Below, piece by piece: positions 1-8,139 of a DNA stretch of 64,000 nucleotides (within the stretch, counting starts at the first letter, position 1; each line of letters starts with the position of its first letter). Both the position numbers and the translations under genes were made by a program. The stretch comes from Rickettsiales bacterium UBA2645. Lineage in GTDB: Bacteria > Pseudomonadota > Alphaproteobacteria > Rickettsiales > UBA1997. The notes under the pieces were generated by a model. The model worked only from the letters and a program-made list of their open reading frames with translations, made no database searches and was not told where the DNA came from. The stretch covers positions 1 through 64,000 of the forward strand of contig DENL01000005.1 in the NCBI GenBank assembly GCA_002359655.1. Direction: 5' to 3'.

Positions 1-1
1 A

Positions 2-436
2 GCTTATCCCGAACTGGCGTTCAAAGAGATAAATCCTTCAGCTGCAGAAATAAACAAATCTGACCAAATTATCTTAAACGCCTCCCAAGACGGACATTTT
101 TATGTAAACAGCAAAATTAATGGCAAGGCGATACGATTTATGATCGATACTGGTGCAAGCGATATTTCAATTAGCTTAAAAGATGCCAAGAAAATTGGAG
201 TCAATATTAAAAATCTAGAGTTTAATAAACGATATCAAACCGCTAATGGCATAGCTTTGGGCGCTTCAATAAGTTTAAAGGAAATGGAAGTTGGTGAAAT
301 AAAGTTTTTTGATCTCACAGCTTCGGTAAATGGCGGAGATATGAATAATTCTTTACTTGGTATGAGTTTTTTAAAGCGATTGAAAAAATATGAGTTTTAT
401 CAAGATCAACTTATTTTAACTATCTCCCAGGATTAA
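2..436 (+). CDS. Clan AA (retropepsin-like) aspartic protease, 5' end outside the window
   Basis: The reading frame is open from the first bases of the window, so the N-terminus is missing and the first ATG seen (position 140) is internal. The visible part has the retropepsin-like active-site motif MIDTGAS, followed by SISLKDAKKIG, and a second hydrophobic block ending in LLGMSFLKRL, which matches the C-terminal flap/dimer region of TIGR02281-type proteins. These are single-domain proteases of Alphaproteobacteria, usually anchored by an N-terminal membrane segment and facing the periplasm. The substrate is unknown. The last 17 bases overlap the 3' end of the convergent virB9. Family assignment is firm; the role is not known. 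Confidence 0.8.
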   Translation, partial: AYPELAFKEINPSAAEINKSDQIILNASQDGHFYVNSKINGKAIRFMIDTGASDISISLKDAKKIGVNIKNLEFNKRYQTANGIALGASISLKEMEVGEIKFFDLTASVNGGDMNNSLLGMSFLKRLKKYEFYQDQLILTISQD

Positions 437-1295
437 GAGCTTTGTTGTTATAGATGCAAAGCAAACTATCAGCCAATCTTAGAGTAAATTGCTTGCCAAT
501 GGTTGGTACAACCACAAAACCATCGCGAATTATATAGGCAAGAGATTGCTCACCACCTTGACCATCAACCAAGTTGATTGTCGGAATAATCAAATTATCG
601 TTAGGAAATTGAAAAAAAGTATCTTTACCGTCGTCATAAACTTTTGTCGGTGTGATATTATCAGATTTTCCAGCCAAACTAAAATCAAAATTAAACTCAC
701 CATTTTCAGGGTTTCTAGCAATTAAGTTTGATAAATCCTCAGCTGAATTAGCTCCCGGAAACGGAGTTTTGATAATTGTTTTATTTACACCTCCTACTGC
801 CGGCGCTGGATTTGGAACCGTTAATATTTGCGGGATTGGCAAAGGTTGTCCAACTTGCGGGTAGAAAAATCTAATTGTGTAAACTAATTCTTCGTCAGCT
901 TTGCCATCATATTCACCAGATCTGATGTCGAAGTGATAAGTTCTTTTATTGCTGATAATCGTCATATTAGTGTGGCCAGCAATCTCCAAAGGTCGAATAA
1001 ATAATCTCTTTCCAGCTGGAGTTAAACGCCAAGCAAAAGCTTCACCAATTGAAATCATCTCGATTTCTTCATCTTCAGCAAACTCAATAAAAGATTGGTA
1101 TCCGTAATAAAATTTTAACTCATAAACTTCGTTAGGATTATAAACTAGGGTTCTAATTCTAGAATCAGTCGTGACAGGATTTGATTGAGAAAAAGCCGAA
1201 TTAAAAGAAAAGGTAAGGCAAAAAAATAACAAAAAAGTTTTTGCCAACGCGCTAAGAGATTTTTTTAAATATTGAGAAAACTCTATTAGCTTCAT
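420..1295 (-). CDS. virB9: VirB9-like type IV secretion outer-membrane component
   Basis: This 291-residue protein has a basic, hydrophobic N-terminus (a probable Sec signal ending near AFSQS at about residue 37), then a VirB9/TrbG/CagX-type beta-rich body. The body includes an N-terminal block around FAEDEEIEMISIGEAFAW, a proline-rich linker (residues ~150-170) and a C-terminal VirB7-binding-type domain around VYDDGKDTFFQFPND. VirB9 forms the outer-membrane ring of the type IV secretion core with VirB7 and VirB10. The gene lies 45 bp downstream of virB8 on the same strand, the standard order. virB10, virB11 and virD4 do not follow: the next gene is convergent. This is therefore an isolated B8-B9 pair, as known from Rickettsiales, where T4SS genes are scattered. 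Confidence 0.85.
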   Translation of the reverse strand: MKLIEFSQYLKKSLSALAKTFLLFFCLTFSFNSAFSQSNPVTTDSRIRTLVYNPNEVYELKFYYGYQSFIEFAEDEEIEMISIGEAFAWRLTPAGKRLFIRPLEIAGHTNMTIISNKRTYHFDIRSGEYDGKADEELVYTIRFFYPQVGQPLPIPQILTVPNPAPAVGGVNKTIIKTPFPGANSAEDLSNLIARNPENGEFNFDFSLAGKSDNITPTKVYDDGKDTFFQFPNDNLIIPTINLVDGQGGEQSLAYIIRDGFVVVPTIGKQFTLRLADSLLCIYNNKALNPGR

Positions 1296-1340
1296 TTGTT
1301 GGCAAAGTTTAACAAAATTATTATCAGAAAAAACTCAGAA

Positions 1341-2042
1341 CTAATAGCTGAAAACTTCATCTGCGATTGAATATTTACTTACTTGGAAACCAAGAGGATT
1401 TATCAATCTTTCTTCCATAGTTAAATTTAAATCAGCAAAGAAAAAGTTCATGGAAATGACTTCATCTTTCTGCGTTGTTTTATCAGAGTTCGATATCAAT
1501 CTTAAAACACGAATTTGAGCAGTGTTTGCATCAGTGAATTGCACAGATTTTATTCGCACTTCAATTTTAGAATCCGTACCAAGCTCTCTAGCATTTATAC
1601 GATTACGAAACTCAGAATAAACTGTTGGGGTTGAAAACAATCTAACTTTATCAACGTCTTGCTTATAAGTTTTTGGATCATAACCGCTAGCAGACTGAAT
1701 AAAAGAATTGATGAAATATCTACGAATTACCTGATCGCCAGTGAAATTTTGTGTGGTTAATTGATTAACAATCGTGGCAACTCCGGTTTTGCTTTCAACC
1801 TCTATCACATAAGGCTCAAGCGATTTTGATGACATGATATTTTTCACGAACAGCACAGCAACAGCAACCGACAACATCGAGATGAAAGTAAAAAGCAAAA
1901 GAATATTACGCTGTACCACAACAATTTGGTAGCGATTCGAATACCAACTTTTGATTTTTAATTTACTTTTTTTGCTTGTTTTGTCCGCTTCTGGCATGCT
2001 TGAGAAATAAAGGCTTATCAGGTTTTTAGAAATTTTAAGCAA
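1341..2042 (-). CDS. virB8: VirB8-like type IV secretion inner-membrane protein
   Basis: The protein is up to 233 residues long. A short cytoplasmic N-terminus is followed by a single transmembrane helix (about residues 47-66, ILLLFTFISMLSVAVAVLF) and a periplasmic NTF2-like VirB8 domain with the characteristic YEL-like block (SGYDPKTYKQDVDKVRLFS) and a C-terminal LINPLGFQVSKY. VirB8 nucleates assembly of the type IV secretion channel and contacts VirB9 and VirB10. An internal ATG at residue 16 (codon at 1997-1995, giving MPEADKTSKK...) is an equally plausible start; neither has a clear Shine-Dalgarno sequence. It is transcribed ahead of virB9 and away from rodA, with 287 bp of shared upstream DNA. 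Confidence 0.88.
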   Translation of the reverse strand: MLKISKNLISLYFSSMPEADKTSKKSKLKIKSWYSNRYQIVVVQRNILLLFTFISMLSVAVAVLFVKNIMSSKSLEPYVIEVESKTGVATIVNQLTTQNFTGDQVIRRYFINSFIQSASGYDPKTYKQDVDKVRLFSTPTVYSEFRNRINARELGTDSKIEVRIKSVQFTDANTAQIRVLRLISNSDKTTQKDEVISMNFFFADLNLTMEERLINPLGFQVSKYSIADEVFSY

Positions 2043-2329
2043 ATTTTAATTATGTCTATTACATCCAAACATACTTAGCTATGACAAGGAAGTTTTTGGC
2101 AAAAATCACGACAAAAAACGTAAGCTGTGTCAAGCAACACAACATCATTTATCGAGTGAATTTTTGTTAAAAATTTGAAGTCAGAGATTAGGTATTTTTG
2201 GCTGGAACAGTTATAATTTCGCGGCAAAGTAATTATCTTGAATAATAATATCAAGTTGTTTTAATCCGCCTTGCTTCAGCTTCTATCAAGCTTTCTCACG
2301 ATTATCACTTTCTTAAAAAAATCAGAATT
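2043..2329. promoter_or_regulatory. Divergent intergenic region between virB8 and rodA
   Basis: These 287 bp separate the divergently transcribed virB8 (minus) and rodA (plus), so they must hold both promoters. The sequence is AT-rich, with no ORF of note, no RNA gene and no strong hairpin that I could see. Exact promoter elements cannot be assigned by eye. Confidence 0.4.
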
Positions 2330-3454
2330 ATGCCCGTCATTGATCGAGAAAAAATTCCTCTTTCACAAAAGCTAGAGCAACTTAATTGGTTATTAATTTC
2401 ACTAATAATCGTCTTGGCATCGATGGGTTTTTTAATGTTGTATTCTGCTGGTGGCGGAAGTTTTAGACCATGGATGATCAAGCAATTGGGATTTTTTTCT
2501 TTCTTTTTTATAGTGATGATTTTTATCGCAATCACTGACATAAAAATCTGGTTTCGACTTTCTTATATATCTTACGCACTAGCTTTAGCGATGGTTATTA
2601 TTGTTGACGTCATGGGTCATAACGCTATGGGAGCAACACGCTGGTTTCGTATTGGTTGGCTAACAATTCAGCCTTCAGAAATTATGAAAATCTGCACTAT
2701 TTTTGCCTTAGCTCGTTATTTTTATAGTATCGAAGCCGACAATATCGGCAAAGTAAAATATGTCATAATACCAGTTTTACTCATCGCAGTTCCAGCATTT
2801 TTTATTTTTTATCAACCAGATTTAGGTACGGCAACAATTCTTGTTTTGGTCGGAATTTCAATTTTATTTCTTGCTGGCGTCAAGATATGGAAGTTTCTGA
2901 TTGTTGGTGCTGCAGGATTAAGTGCCGTTCCATTTTTATGGATTTTTATACTTTATGATTATCAAAAACAGCGCATCCTAACCTTCGTCGACCCGTCGAA
3001 TGATCCTTTGGGAAGTGGTTACAATATCATTCAATCTAAAATTGCTATTGGCTCTGGTGGCTTGTTTGGCAAGGGTTTTCTAAAAGGCACACAAGGTCAG
3101 CTGAATTTTCTACCAGAAAAACAAACTGATTTTATTTTTACGATGCTGTCTGAAGAGCTTGGTTTTGTAGGAAGCTTTTTCACCATTGCAGTTTATTGCG
3201 CCATAATTGCCATCGGTATTTCAATTGCCACCAACACCAAGCACCAATACGGAAGACTGCTGGTGATGGGTGTAGTAAATATTTTTTTCGTCCACATGTT
3301 TATCAATATGGGAATGGGAATGGGATTATTGCCAGTTGTTGGCGCGCCTTTGCCTTTAATTTCTTACGGTGGAACGATCACAGCTTCAATGCTGATTGGC
3401 TTTGGCTTAGTGCTAAATGTCGATGTTAATAAAAACCTAGATTTGAAAGTCTAA
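2330..3454 (+). CDS. rodA: Rod-shape-determining SEDS glycosyltransferase RodA
   Basis: RodA polymerises lipid II into glycan strands for cell-wall elongation and works with the class B transpeptidase PBP2. At 374 residues with about ten hydrophobic segments it has normal length. SEDS signatures visible are GATRWFRIGWLTIQPSEIMK, the LGSGYNIIQSKIAIGSGG loop, LPEKQTDFIFTMLSEELG, and the C-terminal VGAPLPLISYGGT. PBP2 and MreD are encoded about 30 kb away (32936-35288), so the elongasome genes are split in this genome. The stop codon overlaps that of convergent rmuC by two bases. FtsW is the other SEDS family member, but the short C-terminus and GMGMGLLPVVG segment fit RodA better. Confidence 0.92.
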   Translation: MPVIDREKIPLSQKLEQLNWLLISLIIVLASMGFLMLYSAGGGSFRPWMIKQLGFFSFFFIVMIFIAITDIKIWFRLSYISYALALAMVIIVDVMGHNAMGATRWFRIGWLTIQPSEIMKICTIFALARYFYSIEADNIGKVKYVIIPVLLIAVPAFFIFYQPDLGTATILVLVGISILFLAGVKIWKFLIVGAAGLSAVPFLWIFILYDYQKQRILTFVDPSNDPLGSGYNIIQSKIAIGSGGLFGKGFLKGTQGQLNFLPEKQTDFIFTMLSEELGFVGSFFTIAVYCAIIAIGISIATNTKHQYGRLLVMGVVNIFFVHMFINMGMGMGLLPVVGAPLPLISYGGTITASMLIGFGLVLNVDVNKNLDLKV

Positions 3455-4740
3455 GCGATACCTTCTTCTGAATTTTCACCATCTTCATACTCTTCCAACA
3501 TTTTTAAATCCGCAGATTTTTTCCCCGCAATTCCTAAATCAGAAATATTTTTTACTGCAGAGTAAACACCGCGATTCAAATTTTTAGTTAATTTGTTATA
3601 AGCCGTAAGAGCTTTGTTTAAAGACTTTCCGATCTCTTGTGAATCTTTGAAAACTAATACTACATTATCGAGTAATTTGCGTACTTGGATTTTTAAATCT
3701 TCAATGTTTTTTTCTTGACGAACACGATCAATTACAAAGCGCGCTTGTGATAAAAAGTTGATTAAACCAACAGGGCTCAGCACTAAAACTCCAGCCTCTA
3801 AAGCTTTACTAACAAAGCCTTCATCATTTTCAGAAATTATTTCCATCATCTTTTCAGTTTGCAAAAACATCACGACAATAATTTTATAATCTGACTGATT
3901 TTTGCTGTGCAATTCTTCAAATAAAAATTTGGTGTAATCCTTTCTCTTCAGGCTTTCGAGATGTCTTCTGAAACTATCTTTTATTTTACTTAAAATAATT
4001 TTTTCTTCTGCAATATTATTGTTTTTTTTAGCGCGCTCTAGCTCCAAAAAATGTGGCGAAGATTTGCTATCGATCACCGCAATTTGATCATTGGGGAAAA
4101 ATAAAATAACATCCGGTCTTTTTGCTTCTTGCTCGCCACTGTTAGTCGAACTACTAAAATGCGATTGCAAAACATAATCACCAACCGCATTTAAATCTTG
4201 TTTTTCTTTCAACCCAGAACTTTTTAAAATATTTTCTAAAGTGATTTCAGCCGTTCTCCCTGAAGATCCCGGACTTAAGAGAGCGTTTTTAATTAAATTA
4301 CCTTCGTCAGTCGATTTTTTTACTTCATCATTTAGCGCAGTAATTTTTGCAGTAACATTCTCAAAATCTTTAAACAGATTTTCGGTAATTTTTTTGATAT
4401 TTTCTTGTTGATTTAAACTCAAAATAACTTGCTGTTCATTATTTTTTTTCATCAACTCTTCTGAAAGCTTGAAAAGAGCTATTTCTTTGTCTTTTTGCCA
4501 TTCTTCTTTTTCGATTTTTACCTGATTTGCAATTTGTTTTAAAACTTCATTTTGCTTTTCAAATTCCAGATTTTTTTGCTGCAAAAAATTTATTTTTTCT
4601 TCAAATTTTTCTTTCTCGAGACGCAGCAAGTTGATTTCGTTTTGAGCTTGATTGCTTTGAGTTTTAAACTTGGCTAAAAAATAAAAAAATGTGCTAGCAC
4701 TAAGACCGTATAATATTGTAAAAACTAATGCCATCATCAT
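3451..4740 (-). CDS. rmuC: DNA recombination protein RmuC homologue
   Basis: The 429-residue protein has an N-terminal membrane helix (residues ~3-22), a long coiled coil (about 25-150, rich in K/E/Q heptads) and the RmuC nuclease-like core containing the PD-(D/E)XK-type segment RPDVILFFPNDQIAVIDSKSS. RmuC limits DNA inversions and is thought to act on DNA ends. Length matches the family. The start is one of three successive Met codons (MMM). The gene is convergent with rodA (stops overlap) and divergent from lon, with about 69 bp between starts. Confidence 0.9.
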   Translation of the reverse strand: MMMALVFTILYGLSASTFFYFLAKFKTQSNQAQNEINLLRLEKEKFEEKINFLQQKNLEFEKQNEVLKQIANQVKIEKEEWQKDKEIALFKLSEELMKKNNEQQVILSLNQQENIKKITENLFKDFENVTAKITALNDEVKKSTDEGNLIKNALLSPGSSGRTAEITLENILKSSGLKEKQDLNAVGDYVLQSHFSSSTNSGEQEAKRPDVILFFPNDQIAVIDSKSSPHFLELERAKKNNNIAEEKIILSKIKDSFRRHLESLKRKDYTKFLFEELHSKNQSDYKIIVVMFLQTEKMMEIISENDEGFVSKALEAGVLVLSPVGLINFLSQARFVIDRVRQEKNIEDLKIQVRKLLDNVVLVFKDSQEIGKSLNKALTAYNKLTKNLNRGVYSAVKNISDLGIAGKKSADLKMLEEYEDGENSEEGIA

Positions 4741-4809
4741 TGTATTTTGTGTTTTCGTTACTAAATCTCTGCCTTCAATCAGCTAGCTAAACTTCATCTC
4801 ATTTCAATC

Positions 4810-7161
4810 ATGACCGAACAACAAATTCAACCGCAAATTTTTTGCGCTATGCCACTGCGTGATGTGGTAATTTTTCCGCAAATGACTACAACAATTTTGG
4901 TTGGTCGTGAAAAATCAATCAAGGGCATTGAAGAAGCTAAAAGACTTGGATTGCCAATATTTTCAGTTACTCAAACCAACTCTGATAATGACGAATTTGA
5001 CCAAAAAACTGTTTATCCGGTTGGGGTCTTGTGTAATATTGTTGAATCAATTCGTACACCTGACGGAACATTAAAAGTAATTTTGCAAGGCATTGCGCGA
5101 GCCAAAATTATAAGCATTCCTCAATCGCAAGATTTTTTTACTTGCGAAGTAGAAATTCTGATCAATCAAAAATTCACTCTCGACAATAAAGAAATGCTGG
5201 GGCTGATAAAAAGCTGTGTACAAAACTTCAGTAAATATTCCGAAATAAGTAAAAAAGTTACGCCGGAGATTTTAAACTCAATACTCAAGCTGCGCTCGCC
5301 TTATGATATCGCATATTTAATCGCCACTCACATCGGTGGCTCGCTGAAAGATAAACAAGAAATTTTAAGCGAAGATGATCTGTCAAAAAAACTTTATAAA
5401 GTTTTAGAAGTTTTGAAAACCGAGATGGAAATATCGCAAGCTGAGTTGCGCATTAACAAATCAATTCAAGAAAAAATCGCCAAGAATCACAAAGAATTTT
5501 ATCTCAATGAACAGCTTAAAAATATTAAAAAAGAATTAGGTCAAGATGAAGAAAGCGAAGTCAAAGAGCTGAAAGAAAAAATTGCTAAATTAAAGTTGCC
5601 CCAAGCTGTCAGCGCCAAATGTATCAGTGAAATTGCCAAGCTTGAAAAGATGAATCCTTATTCTTCTGAATCTGGAGTTGTACGCAATTACCTGGACTGG
5701 ATTGTTTCGCTACCTTGGAGTGAAAAAAGTAAACCAATCAACGATTTAAACAAAGCTCATAAAATTCTCGATGAGCATCATTTCGCTTTGATGAAAGTGA
5801 AAGATCGCATTTTGGAATTCATCGCCGTGCAAATAAAAACCAAAGCTTTAAGAGGACCAATTCTTTGCCTTGTTGGTGCTCCGGGAGTTGGTAAAACTTC
5901 TTTAGCAAAATCAATTGCTGAAAGTTTGAATCGCAAATATGTCAAAGTTTCTTTGGGCGGAGTTCGTGATGAATCTGAAATTCGTGGCCATCGTCGCACT
6001 TACATCGGCTCAATGCCGGGACGCATTATTCAATCAATGCGCAAAGCTAAAACTATCAATCCATTAATGTTGCTTGACGAGATCGATAAAATGTCAAACG
6101 ACTTTCGCGGCGACCCTTCTGCAGCTCTTTTAGAAGTTTTGGATCCAGAACAAAATTCGGTTTTCTCCGACCATTACATGGAAGTTGAATATGACCTTTC
6201 TCGCGTCATGTTTATTGCCACCGCTAATAACATTGCTGGTATTCCGATTCCGCTGCGTGATCGTATGGAAATCATCAGACTTTCGGGCTACACAGAAAGC
6301 GAGAAATTACAAATTGCCAAAAAACATTTACTAAAGAAACAGCTAGAAGAAAACGGGCTCAGCGATAAAGAATTTACAATTTCTGACGAAGCAATTTTAA
6401 CCTTAATTCGTAAATACACTTTTGAAGCCGGTGTCAGAAATTTAAACCGCGAAATATCAAATCTAACTCGTAAAGCAGTCAAAGAAATCGTCACCAAAAA
6501 AACTAAATCTTTGCACATTACTGAAAAAAATATTCATCAATATGCTGGCGTTGAAAAACATCATTACGGCATTGCCAAAACTGATGATTCAGTTGGAGTT
6601 GCAACTGGCTTGGCTTACACAGATTTTGGCGGCGACTTACTTGATATCGAAGCCTTGAAATTCAATGGCAATGGCAAAATTCAGATCACCGGCCGACTTG
6701 GTGAAGTTATGAAAGAATCAGCTCAAGCAGCGCTTAGCTACTCCAGATCAATTGCTAAAGATTTTAAAGTTGATGCAAAAAAGTTTGGTAAATATGACTT
6801 TCATATTCACGTTCCCGAAGGTGCAACTCCTAAAGATGGACCTTCGGCTGGCGTTGCTTTGTGCGTAGCTCTGATGTCTTGCATTACTGGAGTTGCCATC
6901 AAAAAAGATATTGCCATGACTGGTGAAATTACTCTAACTGGCAAGATTTTGGAAATTGGCGGATTGAAGGAAAAACTTTTAGCCGCACTTCGTGGTGGAA
7001 TCAAAACTGTTTTGATTCCCGAAGCGAATAAAAAAGATTTAACTGAAATGCCAAAAGAAGTTTTAGATAGCCTGACAATTAAACCAATCTCGCATGTTTT
7101 GGAAGCTTTAAAAGAATGTTTGGTGGTTAAAAAATCAGCTAAGAAAAATGGCGCAAGATAA
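4810..7161 (+). CDS. lon: ATP-dependent protease Lon
   Basis: Lon degrades damaged and regulatory proteins in the cytoplasm. The 783-residue protein has the LonN substrate-binding domain (~1-200), a coiled-coil stretch, an AAA+ module with Walker A GAPGVGKTS (356-364) and Walker B LMLLDEIDKM, and the C-terminal protease domain. The catalytic dyad is visible as S679 (DGPSAGVA) and K722 (GGLKEKLLAA), the same numbers as in E. coli. Lon is usually next to clpX in Proteobacteria; here clpP-clpX lie 52 kb away. The last 14 bases overlap the next gene, a zeta-like kinase, which suggests co-transcription. Confidence 0.97.
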   Translation: MTEQQIQPQIFCAMPLRDVVIFPQMTTTILVGREKSIKGIEEAKRLGLPIFSVTQTNSDNDEFDQKTVYPVGVLCNIVESIRTPDGTLKVILQGIARAKIISIPQSQDFFTCEVEILINQKFTLDNKEMLGLIKSCVQNFSKYSEISKKVTPEILNSILKLRSPYDIAYLIATHIGGSLKDKQEILSEDDLSKKLYKVLEVLKTEMEISQAELRINKSIQEKIAKNHKEFYLNEQLKNIKKELGQDEESEVKELKEKIAKLKLPQAVSAKCISEIAKLEKMNPYSSESGVVRNYLDWIVSLPWSEKSKPINDLNKAHKILDEHHFALMKVKDRILEFIAVQIKTKALRGPILCLVGAPGVGKTSLAKSIAESLNRKYVKVSLGGVRDESEIRGHRRTYIGSMPGRIIQSMRKAKTINPLMLLDEIDKMSNDFRGDPSAALLEVLDPEQNSVFSDHYMEVEYDLSRVMFIATANNIAGIPIPLRDRMEIIRLSGYTESEKLQIAKKHLLKKQLEENGLSDKEFTISDEAILTLIRKYTFEAGVRNLNREISNLTRKAVKEIVTKKTKSLHITEKNIHQYAGVEKHHYGIAKTDDSVGVATGLAYTDFGGDLLDIEALKFNGNGKIQITGRLGEVMKESAQAALSYSRSIAKDFKVDAKKFGKYDFHIHVPEGATPKDGPSAGVALCVALMSCITGVAIKKDIAMTGEITLTGKILEIGGLKEKLLAALRGGIKTVLIPEANKKDLTEMPKEVLDSLTIKPISHVLEALKECLVVKKSAKKNGAR

Positions 7162-7717
7162 TCAAATACATATCATAGCAGGCCCTAACGGCGCTGGCAA
7201 AAGCTCTCACGCCCGTATCACACTTTTGCCGGATTTCTTAAGTAGCAACGAATTTGTAAATGCTGACGAAATTGCAAAAATCCTATCTCCGGAAAATCCA
7301 GAAAAATCTGCCATCGAAGCTGGTAGATTGATGCTCAAGAAAATGGATTTTTTACTTGAAAGTAAAATGAATTTTGCCCTTGAAACCACTCTATCGGCCA
7401 AGACTTATCTTAATTTTATCGCGAAAGCTCAACAAAGAGACTACAAAGTAAACTTGATTTTTTTAAAGCTGCAAAGTGCAGAGCTTGCAAAAATAAGGGT
7501 GCAAAATAGAGTTAGCAAAGGTGGTCATAATATTGAGCCATCTGTGATTGATCGTAGGTTTCAAAGGGGATTGAGCAATTTGAAAGATTATTTGTCAGTT
7601 GTTGATACCGCTTCAATTTACGAAGCAAGCGGTCCAGAGCTTTTAGAAATAGTCAAAAAAAATGAGAGTCAACTCGTAATTCTTAACGAAAAATTGTGGA
7701 AAGAAATTTATGCGTAA
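7148..7717 (+). CDS. Zeta-toxin-like P-loop kinase
   Basis: The 189-residue protein starts with a Walker A P-loop (GPNGAGKSS, residues 12-20), followed by the zeta-toxin features FVNADEIAK, LESKMNFALETTLS (substrate-binding region) and RVQNRVSKGGHNIE with a downstream RRFQRGLSNL. Classic zeta toxins phosphorylate UDP-N-acetylglucosamine and block wall synthesis. This smaller ZTL subgroup is common in Proteobacteria and its substrate is mostly unproven. The gene overlaps lon by 14 bp and the next gene by 8 bp, so the three are probably one transcript. No epsilon-type antitoxin precedes it; the downstream 137-residue protein is the only candidate partner. Confidence 0.75.
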   Translation: MAQDNQIHIIAGPNGAGKSSHARITLLPDFLSSNEFVNADEIAKILSPENPEKSAIEAGRLMLKKMDFLLESKMNFALETTLSAKTYLNFIAKAQQRDYKVNLIFLKLQSAELAKIRVQNRVSKGGHNIEPSVIDRRFQRGLSNLKDYLSVVDTASIYEASGPELLEIVKKNESQLVILNEKLWKEIYA

Positions 7718-8123
7718 CGAAGAAATTTTAAGAAAAACCGCCGAAGGAATGAAAGAGAGCAACAAAGTTCTTATTCGTGAACTGATACGCGATTTAGAAG
7801 AAAAAGGGATTGTCCCCGTTTGGGCAATTGACGGCGAACTAAAAAAACTAAAAAAAGAAGAAATAAGAACCGCAATAGTTAATAAAAGTGAGATCGAAGA
7901 CTTTGAAACAGAGTTAAAAGAACACGGATTTACCGAATCCGATTTCTGCCTACTTGCAGAAGAATGTACAAAAAGACAAAATAACGCACTCTATCCAATC
8001 ACTGGCAATATCATTTTAATCCATAAAAAATCCGCTAAATTAAAAACTTACAAAGCCGGCAATGGCAACCATTGGATTTACGACTTCCATCGCGACTTAG
8101 AAAATAAATTCTTCACCAACTAA
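7710..8123 (+). CDS. Hypothetical protein, probable partner of the zeta-like kinase
   Basis: I do not recognise this 137-residue, charged, soluble protein. The N-terminal part is helical (KESNKVLIRELIRDLEEKG), and the C-terminal part looks like a small beta domain (LYPITGNIILIHKKSAKLKT, then GNGNHWIYDFHRDLENKFF). It starts 8 bp inside the zeta-like kinase gene, which implies translational coupling. By position it could be an antitoxin or a target-specificity partner, but an antitoxin placed second is the reverse of the classic epsilon-zeta order. Function is not assigned. Confidence 0.5.
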   Translation: MRNEEILRKTAEGMKESNKVLIRELIRDLEEKGIVPVWAIDGELKKLKKEEIRTAIVNKSEIEDFETELKEHGFTESDFCLLAEECTKRQNNALYPITGNIILIHKKSAKLKTYKAGNGNHWIYDFHRDLENKFFTN

Positions 8124-8139
8124 TCTTATCTTGAATCGA

